Assembly (NCBI GenBank): GCA_035411425.1
Contig: DAONSX010000065.1
Coordinates: forward strand, 1-11,289
DNA from: TTA-H9 sp002071415
GTDB lineage: Bacteria; Bacteroidota; Bacteroidia; Bacteroidales; TTA-H9
Length of the DNA: 11,289 nt
Direction: 5' to 3'
The notes under the pieces were generated by a model. The model was given only the letters and a program-made list of their open reading frames with translations. It was not told the origin of the DNA and ran no database searches. A program made the position numbers and the translations under genes. Shown here in pieces: positions 7,418 through 11,289 of this stretch (position 1 is its first letter; each line of letters begins with the position of its first letter).

Positions 7418-8812
7418 TTATTCTAAATTATCTGTCCATTGTTTGCTAAAACTTTTTGGGGCAAGCTTAGGTAAAATTCTACGAGGACCCCACAATGGTA
7501 CAATAAATTTATCGACAAGAAATTGCCTCAGCCGTGGGCTACCCGTATCCATCAATCTTCGGTGAAGAAATAACCAGCGACTCATTCGCATGGCATACCT
7601 CCACCATGATTCAACATGGCCTTTTTTCACAGCCTCATATCTGTTGAAGAGTAATAATTCATGTAATGGTATCTTAACCGGACAAACGTCTGTGCATTCT
7701 CCACACAAACTCGAGGCAAAGCTAAGATGATTGTATTCTTCGAGACCTCTCATCAAAGGGGTTATAACAGCACCTATAGGACCAGTATAAGTGGTATCGT
7801 ACACATAACCTCCAATATTCTTATACACCGGACAGGCATTAAGGCAAGCACCACAGCGTATGCAGCATAAGGCAATTCTCTGCCGATTCTTTTCGAGTAC
7901 GCGAGTCCGTCCGTTATCAAGCAAAATAACGATTACTTCGGTGGGTCCATCGTTTTCATTTTCCTGCCGGGGACCAAAAATGATGGAATTATATACTGTC
8001 ATATTTTGACCCGTCCCGTGTGTTGCTAATAATGGCCAAAATAAATCCAAATCATCCATCCTAGGAATGATCTTTTCGATGCCAGCCACAACAATATGCA
8101 ATGAAGGGATAGAAGTACTCAATAGGGCATTCCCTTCATTTTCGGTAAGGGCAATAGCACCTAAATCGGCAATTAAGAAGTTGGCTCCACTAATTCCTGC
8201 ATCGGCTTGTAAAAACTGCTCACGTAAATAACCACGGACAAACAATGTGATTTCTTCTGGTGTACTATCAGGAGGTAGCTCGAATTTATCGTTCATCAAC
8301 CTGACTATGTCTTCTTTTGACTTATGCATGGCCGGAGTAACGATATGATAAGGCTTTTCACCCGCCTGCTGCACAATAAATTCGCCTAAGTCCGTTTCTA
8401 CAGCTTTAATGCGATTTTTTTCCAAAACCTCATTCAAACCTATTTCTTCAGTAGTCATCGATTTTGATTTCACCACTGTTGTTGCTCTTCGCTTCTTTAA
8501 TATTTCAAGAATATGGTTGAGAGCATCGTTCGCATTGAGAGCCCAGATTACTTTGCCACCATGTGCAGTAAAATGGGCTTCGAAATCAATTAAATATTCT
8601 CCTAAATCATTTATAACTTTATATTTATAGTATCCTGCCCGCTTTTTGGCAAGCTCTAAATCGCTATAAAACTCTCTGCCCTTTCGAAAAGCAACATTAT
8701 ATTTTTCAATATTATGAAGAATTTTATGTCGGTGTTCTTTGTCGAAGGATACTTTTTCGGCACGCTTATTAAACTGCTTCGCATAGTTCTCCATCTTTAT
8801 CCTTTCTTCCAT
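7418..8812 (-). CDS. lutB: LutB-type LUD domain / ferredoxin iron-sulfur protein
   Basis: A 464-residue cytoplasmic protein of the LutB/YkgF family, one subunit of the LutABC system that oxidises L-lactate to pyruvate. Residues about 70-300 form the LUD domain (for example ISGANFLIADLGAIALTENEGN at 207-228, quoted here as its start ISGANFLIADLG and end TENEGN). Residues 316-327 hold CCIRCGACLNACP (CxxCxxCxxxCP) and 370-378 hold CGECTDVCP, enough cysteines for two 4Fe-4S clusters. The tail with SWWRYAM (402-408) is typical of the family. Its usual partners LutA and LutC are not next to it: rpiB is 6 bp upstream and the LRR gene 58 bp downstream. The start at 8812 is only 6 bp from the rpiB stop; an AAAGGA (8800-8805) five bases before Met7 (8794) makes that a plausible true start. 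Family is sure; substrate is inferred. Confidence 0.9.
   Translation of the reverse strand: MEERIKMENYAKQFNKRAEKVSFDKEHRHKILHNIEKYNVAFRKGREFYSDLELAKKRAGYYKYKVINDLGEYLIDFEAHFTAHGGKVIWALNANDALNHILEILKKRRATTVVKSKSMTTEEIGLNEVLEKNRIKAVETDLGEFIVQQAGEKPYHIVTPAMHKSKEDIVRLMNDKFELPPDSTPEEITLFVRGYLREQFLQADAGISGANFLIADLGAIALTENEGNALLSTSIPSLHIVVAGIEKIIPRMDDLDLFWPLLATHGTGQNMTVYNSIIFGPRQENENDGPTEVIVILLDNGRTRVLEKNRQRIALCCIRCGACLNACPVYKNIGGYVYDTTYTGPIGAVITPLMRGLEEYNHLSFASSLCGECTDVCPVKIPLHELLLFNRYEAVKKGHVESWWRYAMRMSRWLFLHRRLMDTGSPRLRQFLVDKFIVPLWGPRRILPKLAPKSFSKQWTDNLE
8800..8805 (-). promoter_or_regulatory. Ribosome binding site favouring the internal lutB start (Met7)
   Basis: Minus-strand AAAGGA followed by TAAAG and then ATG at 8794. 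Spacing of five bases is good, while the upstream ATG at 8812 has only AGATTCGA in front of it. This argues for a protein six residues shorter. Confidence 0.45.
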
Positions 8813-8818
8813 TCGAAT

Positions 8819-9262
8819 CTAAGAAATAGGAATTTTGGCCACTCTTTGTTGATGTCTTCCTCCTTCGAATTCAGTCTCGAGAAATACTCGAATAATTTGC
8901 ATGGCTTCATCGGTCGAAATAAACCGTGCACCTAAAGCTAAAATATTGGCATCGTTATGACGCCTCGATAACCGAGCTCTTTCTACATCACAACACAAAG
9001 CTGCCCTCACACCAGGATATTTATTGGCTACAATACTCACACCTATCCCTGTCCCACATAATATAATCCCTCTTTTAATCCTTCCTTCATTTATCTCCTG
9101 TGCCAAAGGATGAATAATATCAGGATAATCCACACTATCAGGTGAATAACAACCAAAATCTTTAATATCAAATCCTTGCACAATCAATTCATTCTTAATA
9201 AATTGTTTTAAATCATATCCCGCATGATCACTGCCTAATGCCAAAATTTTACTTTCCGACAT
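8819..9262 (-). CDS. rpiB: Ribose-5-phosphate isomerase B
   Basis: Interconverts ribose 5-phosphate and ribulose 5-phosphate in the non-oxidative pentose phosphate pathway (cytoplasm, dimer). The 147 residues are the usual RpiB/LacAB length. Seen: SDHAG (Asp12, His13), the phosphate/anion loop GIILCGTGIG with the likely catalytic base Cys69 and Thr71, and RRHNDANILALG with His102. Cys69 corresponds to Cys66 of E. coli RpiB, unlike the actinobacterial enzymes that use Glu. It is the first gene of the leftward run rpiB-lutB-LRR-peptidase and has a predicted promoter about 20 bases before its ATG. On its upstream side is the AT-rich DnaA-box region. No other pentose phosphate gene is in the window. 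The call is secure. Confidence 0.96.
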   Translation of the reverse strand: MSESKILALGSDHAGYDLKQFIKNELIVQGFDIKDFGCYSPDSVDYPDIIHPLAQEINEGRIKRGIILCGTGIGVSIVANKYPGVRAALCCDVERARLSRRHNDANILALGARFISTDEAMQIIRVFLETEFEGGRHQQRVAKIPIS

Positions 9263-9282
9263 TTTGTTGAAAATTTATACTA

Positions 9283-9290
9283 CAAAAATA
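9283..9290 (-). promoter_or_regulatory. Predicted rpiB promoter -7 element
   Basis: Minus-strand TATTTTTG fits TAnnTTTG, with its end 20 bases before the ATG. I see no TTTG at the expected -33 distance, only one five bases upstream. If right, the leader is about 14 bases and lacks a Shine-Dalgarno sequence. Confidence 0.45.
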
Positions 9291-9499
9291 CAAAATCTTT
9301 TCATACCTGTTCTGATATCTTCTGGGTTTGAAATTCATCAATCTTTTTGAATATTTAAAGAAATCCATAATATTTTGAATACCACTATAAATAACTTTTC
9401 AACAATAAAATGCTATATAAATTAAACGAAATGTGAATTAAAGTGAAAAAATTTACCTTCTTCCTTTCATTATCTTCTTACTGTTAAAAACTATCAATT

Positions 9500-9508
9500 T
9501 TATCCACA
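9500..9508 (+). promoter_or_regulatory. DnaA box (TTATCCACA)
   Basis: Exact match to the canonical DnaA box TTATNCACA. Confidence 0.6.
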
Positions 9509-9556
9509 TTTTTCAACCAAATTATAAACACTTATGACTAACTTTGCAATTGAAAC

Positions 9557-9565
9557 TTATCCACA
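9557..9565 (+). promoter_or_regulatory. DnaA box (TTATCCACA)
   Basis: Second exact copy, 57 bp from the first and in the same orientation. Confidence 0.6.
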
Positions 9566-9572
9566 TTCATAT

Positions 9573-9581
9573 TTATCCACC
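9573..9581 (+). promoter_or_regulatory. DnaA box, one mismatch (TTATCCACC)
   Basis: Last base differs from the canonical box. It lies 16 bp from the second copy, same orientation. Confidence 0.5.
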
Positions 9582-9648
9582 ATATTGAATAACTTTTATA
9601 AATTAATAAAAATCAAACTATTATAATTAACAGTTCCCATCGAAAGGG

Positions 9649-9667
9649 TTAATAACTTTTAATAACT
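9649..9667 (+). repeat. Tandem TTAATAAC repeat within the AT-rich region
   Basis: TTAATAAC occurs at 9649-9656 and again at 9659-9666, exactly ten bases (one helical turn) apart, inside the AATAACTTTT family. This resembles the short AT-rich repeats of origin unwinding elements, but could also be simple AT-rich sequence. Confidence 0.4.
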
Positions 9668-9750
9668 AACAAATCCAAATAAATTAGAAAAAGTTTTCAA
9701 TACTATCAACAGACCTATATTATCAACATATAACTTATAAAGAATTAATA

Positions 9751-10698
9751 ATGATGAATACTTTAGAAATTATTGACAAAATAAAGACTGTTAAAAAAGA
9801 AAAAAAAATTACTCTCCTTGCTCACTATTACCAGATTCCTGAAATTCAAGATTTAGCTGATTTTATTGGAGATAGTTTGGCGTTGTCGAAGAAAACAAAG
9901 GAGGTGGATAGCAACATGATTGTATTTTGCGGAGTTCATTTTATGGCCGAAACTGCAAAAATTCTCAATCCATCAAAAAAAGTAGTTGTCCCTGTTCTTG
10001 ATGCAGGATGTTCTTTAGCCGATTCATGTCCTGCCGATGTTTTTGAATCGTTTCTAAAAGATCATCCCGATCATATCGTGGTTACTTATATTAATAGTAC
10101 GGCTGAGATCAAAGCCATGTCAGACCTGATATGTACTTCGGGAAATGCTGTTCAGGTCATAGAGTCATTGCCAAAAGATGTTAGGATTATATTTGCTCCT
10201 GATAAAAATCTGGGTAGTTATATTAATCGATTGACAGGGAGAAATATGGTTCTTTGGAATGGTGTATGCCAGGTTCACGATTTGCTAACAGATGAAATCA
10301 TTTTGAAAATGAAGATGGAAAATCCCGATGCCTTTTTGATTGCTCATCCCGAATGCAATCAAGCCGTCTTACAGATTGCAGATTATATTGGATCGACTAA
10401 TGGAATGCTGAAATTTATCGAGCGAAGCCAGCACAAGAAATTTATCGTTGCTACCGAAACGGGTATTATTCATCAAATGAAAAAGATAGCGCCAGACAAG
10501 ACTTTTCTGGTTGCTCCTGTCGATGAAACTTGTTCCTGTAATGACTGCCCTTATATGAAAATGAATAATTTGGAAAATCTTTATCAGTGTATGGTTGCTG
10601 AATATCCTGAAATTCAAATTGATAAATACATTGCGGAGCGAGCTTTGATACCTATAGAAAAGATGTTAGAAATCAGTAAGATGGCTGGTCTTATATAA
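9751..10698 (+). CDS. nadA: Quinolinate synthase
   Basis: Condenses iminoaspartate with dihydroxyacetone phosphate to quinolinate in de novo NAD synthesis; cytoplasmic, with one oxygen-sensitive 4Fe-4S cluster. The 315 residues match the compact NadA form. Three pseudo-repeated domains are visible: LLAHYYQIPEIQDLADFIGDS at 22-42 (HYYQ and DFIGDSLALS are signatures), FCGVHFMAETAKIL (59-72), and AHPEC (198-202) with ATETGI (234-239). Likely cluster ligands are Cys87 (DAGCSLADSC), Cys173 (WNGVCQVH) and one Cys of CSCNDCPYM, probably Cys266. Two ATGs begin the gene (MMN); the leader is AT-rich without a clear Shine-Dalgarno sequence, so the exact start is uncertain by one codon. The usual partner nadB (aspartate oxidase) is not in the window. 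No clear promoter near the start; a TAACTTTG at 9539-9546 is far upstream and overlaps the DnaA-box region. Confidence 0.97.
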   Translation: MMNTLEIIDKIKTVKKEKKITLLAHYYQIPEIQDLADFIGDSLALSKKTKEVDSNMIVFCGVHFMAETAKILNPSKKVVVPVLDAGCSLADSCPADVFESFLKDHPDHIVVTYINSTAEIKAMSDLICTSGNAVQVIESLPKDVRIIFAPDKNLGSYINRLTGRNMVLWNGVCQVHDLLTDEIILKMKMENPDAFLIAHPECNQAVLQIADYIGSTNGMLKFIERSQHKKFIVATETGIIHQMKKIAPDKTFLVAPVDETCSCNDCPYMKMNNLENLYQCMVAEYPEIQIDKYIAERALIPIEKMLEISKMAGLI

Positions 10699-10725
10699 TT
10701 AATTCTACAATTAGCCAAAGATTTG

Positions 10726-10733
10726 TAATTTTG
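10726..10733 (+). promoter_or_regulatory. Possible promoter -7 element of the tRNA gene
   Basis: TAATTTTG fits TAnnTTTG and ends 16 bases before the mature tRNA. No TTTG is seen at the matching -33 distance, so read-through from nadA is also possible; no strong terminator follows nadA. Confidence 0.4.
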
Positions 10734-10749
10734 CATTGATTCTTCGAAG

Positions 10750-10822
10750 GCCTCTTTAGCTCAGCTGGCAGAGCGGTTCACTCGTAATGAACAGGCCGGG
10801 GGTTCGAATCCCCCAGGAGGCT
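10750..10822 (+). tRNA. tRNA-Thr (anticodon CGT)
   Basis: Full cloverleaf: acceptor GCCTCTT (10750-10756) pairs with AGGAGGC (10815-10821) with one G-T pair; D stem GCTC/GAGC (10759-10762, 10771-10774); anticodon stem GTTCA/TGAAC (10776-10780, 10788-10792) around loop CTCGTAA, anticodon CGT at 10783-10785, reading ACG; T stem GGGGG/CCCCC around TTCGAAT (10803-10809). The discriminator is T10822 and the CCA end is not encoded. No duplicated tRNA 3' end is seen downstream. Confidence 0.96.
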
Positions 10823-11180
10823 CGATAAAAGATCCATATTTCTTTATTACAAATTTTTATCCACTTAAAGTTTATCGCTGATTAAAGATTGAGTAAGAAT
10901 AAAAAATGATCTATGATAAACTTTAACGCATGCATGAAATCATCCGTTCAATAAGATAACTAAAGGATAAATATCTAAAAGTTAACCATACTTAGCATTG
11001 CCTGCAATACTGAAAATATGTAATCAACCTCCTTACGCGATGTTATATGTTGAAACAAATTTCTCTTAACAGTACTATGATATCGTATTGTTTATAGGAG
11101 AAAAATAAGAATTGGAGAAGTGGATAAAATTGTTATTACATAGGAGAACTATCTGGTTGAATTGATCGAATGTAATGAGA
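10823..11180. other. Gene-free stretch between the tRNA and the insertion sequence
   Basis: No open frame longer than about ten codons with a plausible start was found on the plus strand, and no recognisable RNA. It contains the inverted repeat at 10865-10926 and two further DnaA-box-like cores, TTATCCACT at 10857-10865 (plus) and its reverse complement at 11119-11127 (minus). By hand count G and C are about equal here (roughly 50 and 45). Confidence 0.5.
10865..10926. repeat. 12-bp perfect inverted repeat with a 38-bp spacer
   Basis: TTAAAGTTTATC (10865-10876) and GATAAACTTTAA (10915-10926) are exact reverse complements. The spacer is AT-rich and has no further pairing at the stem base. No U-tract follows, so it is not a standard terminator for the tRNA. 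It may be a binding-site pair, a cruciform or the remains of a small mobile element. Confidence 0.6.
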
Positions 11181-11289
11181 TGGTCTAAAAAAACTGGACA
11201 GGAATTTACTAATTTTAAAATTTTTGTCATATGGAAAAGTCAAGAAGAACATTTACGGCTGAATTTAAAGCGAAGATTGCCATAGAGGC
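11181..11289 (+). mobile_element. IS3-family insertion sequence, left end only
   Basis: The sequence from 11181 begins TGGTCT and continues to AACTGGACA (ending 11200), the form of IS3-family terminal repeats, which start with TG and commonly carry an A-rich run then a TGGACA-type end. The transposase orfA start follows 30 bases later. The element leaves the window, so the right end, target duplication and integrity cannot be judged; GAGA or AGA just before 11181 is where a 3-4 bp target duplication would be. Confidence 0.8.
11231..11289 (+). CDS. IS3-family transposase OrfA, N-terminal fragment (cut by window end)
   Basis: Starts ATG at 11231 and encodes about 19 full codons: RRTFTAEFKAKIA is the hallmark beginning of the OrfA helix-turn-helix (HTH_Tnp_1) subunit of IS3-family transposases, which binds the element's ends. 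In this family OrfA is normally followed by OrfB (DDE catalytic domain) through a -1 frameshift; that part is beyond the window. No clear Shine-Dalgarno sequence is seen. The short length makes subgroup assignment impossible. Confidence 0.85.
   Translation, partial: MEKSRRTFTAEFKAKIAIE

Larger units (their letters stand above)
9390..9740. other. AT-rich DnaA-box region, candidate replication origin
   Basis: The gene-free stretch 9263-9750 is about 78 % A+T. It holds three TTATCCAC-core DnaA-box-like sequences (9500-9508, 9557-9565, 9573-9581), all on the plus strand. Two one-mismatch copies lie 17 bp apart (CTATCAACA 9703-9711, TTATCAACA 9720-9728), also plus strand. AATAACTTTT occurs at 9390-9399, 9588-9597 and 9651-9660. 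ACTGTTAA (9480-9487) and TTAACAGT (9627-9634) frame the boxes as an inverted pair. rpiB and nadA diverge from it. A DnaA-bound origin with an unwinding region to the right is the inference; control of nadA by DnaA is the alternative. dnaA itself is not in the window. Confidence 0.5.

Noticed and set aside
115..9000. Open frames of 60-110 codons antisense to, or out of frame with, sodB, glutamine synthetase, the peptidase, LRR protein and lutB
   Set aside because: They lie inside well-supported genes, show no family motif and have no supporting ribosome site.
3663..9262. A dedicated new system made of rpiB, lutB, LRR and peptidase
   Set aside because: Each belongs to a known family and the functions do not fit a single pathway; close spacing alone is not enough.
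9390..9740. Possible CRISPR array or iteron plasmid origin
   Set aside because: The repeats are 8-10 bp with irregular spacing, no repeat-spacer pattern and no replication initiator gene; the neighbours are chromosomal housekeeping genes.
10369..10617. Minus-strand open frame inside nadA
   Set aside because: It is antisense to the conserved C-terminal half of NadA and has no recognisable motif.
10699..10727. Terminator after nadA (TACAA 10706-10710 with TTGTA 10723-10727)
   Set aside because: The stem is only five bases and AT-rich; too weak to call.
10823..11180. Integrase attachment site at the tRNA 3' end
   Set aside because: No second copy of the tRNA 3' segment and no integrase in the window.

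Overview
The window looks like chromosomal DNA from a member of the Bacteroidota, probably near Bacteroidales. The base composition is AT-rich. Several genes are preceded by the Bacteroidota-type -7 promoter element TAnnTTTG, and most starts have weak ribosome sites. The superoxide dismutase matches the 191-residue length of the Porphyromonas enzyme, and there is an alternative (non-classical) GlmU-like protein typical of this phylum. These assignments come from reading the sequence; no database search was made.

Layout. Left part, mostly minus strand: an iron-type superoxide dismutase (115-690) and a type I glutamine synthetase-like protein (778-2280). Divergent from the latter is a GlmU-like left-handed beta-helix protein (2431-3672), whose 3' end overlaps by 10 bp the 3' end of a secreted S9 serine peptidase resembling the plant chloroplast glutamyl endopeptidase (3663-6110). 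Upstream of the peptidase, on the same strand and closely spaced, lie a secreted leucine-rich-repeat protein (6187-7359), a LutB-type LUD/ferredoxin protein (7418-8812) and ribose-5-phosphate isomerase B (8819-9262). I see no convincing promoter in the gaps between these four, so they may form one unit read from a promoter in front of rpiB.

Middle: 9263-9750 is a 488-bp gene-free stretch with only about 22 % G+C. It carries three DnaA-box-like sequences in one orientation within 82 bp, weaker copies nearer nadA, and a repeated AATAACTTTT decamer. The flanking genes rpiB and nadA diverge from it, and most genes to the left point left. This is the most interesting part of the window: a candidate replication origin or DnaA-controlled region.

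Right part: quinolinate synthase nadA (9751-10698), tRNA-Thr(CGT) (10750-10822), about 360 bp without a gene but with a 12-bp perfect inverted repeat, and the left end of an IS3-family insertion sequence that runs out of the window.

Apart from the DnaA-box region, the genes are mainly housekeeping: oxygen defence, nitrogen assimilation, cell-envelope sugar precursors, protein turnover in the periplasm, lactate-type oxidation, pentose phosphate metabolism and NAD synthesis. I did not find a new multi-gene defence or mobile system.
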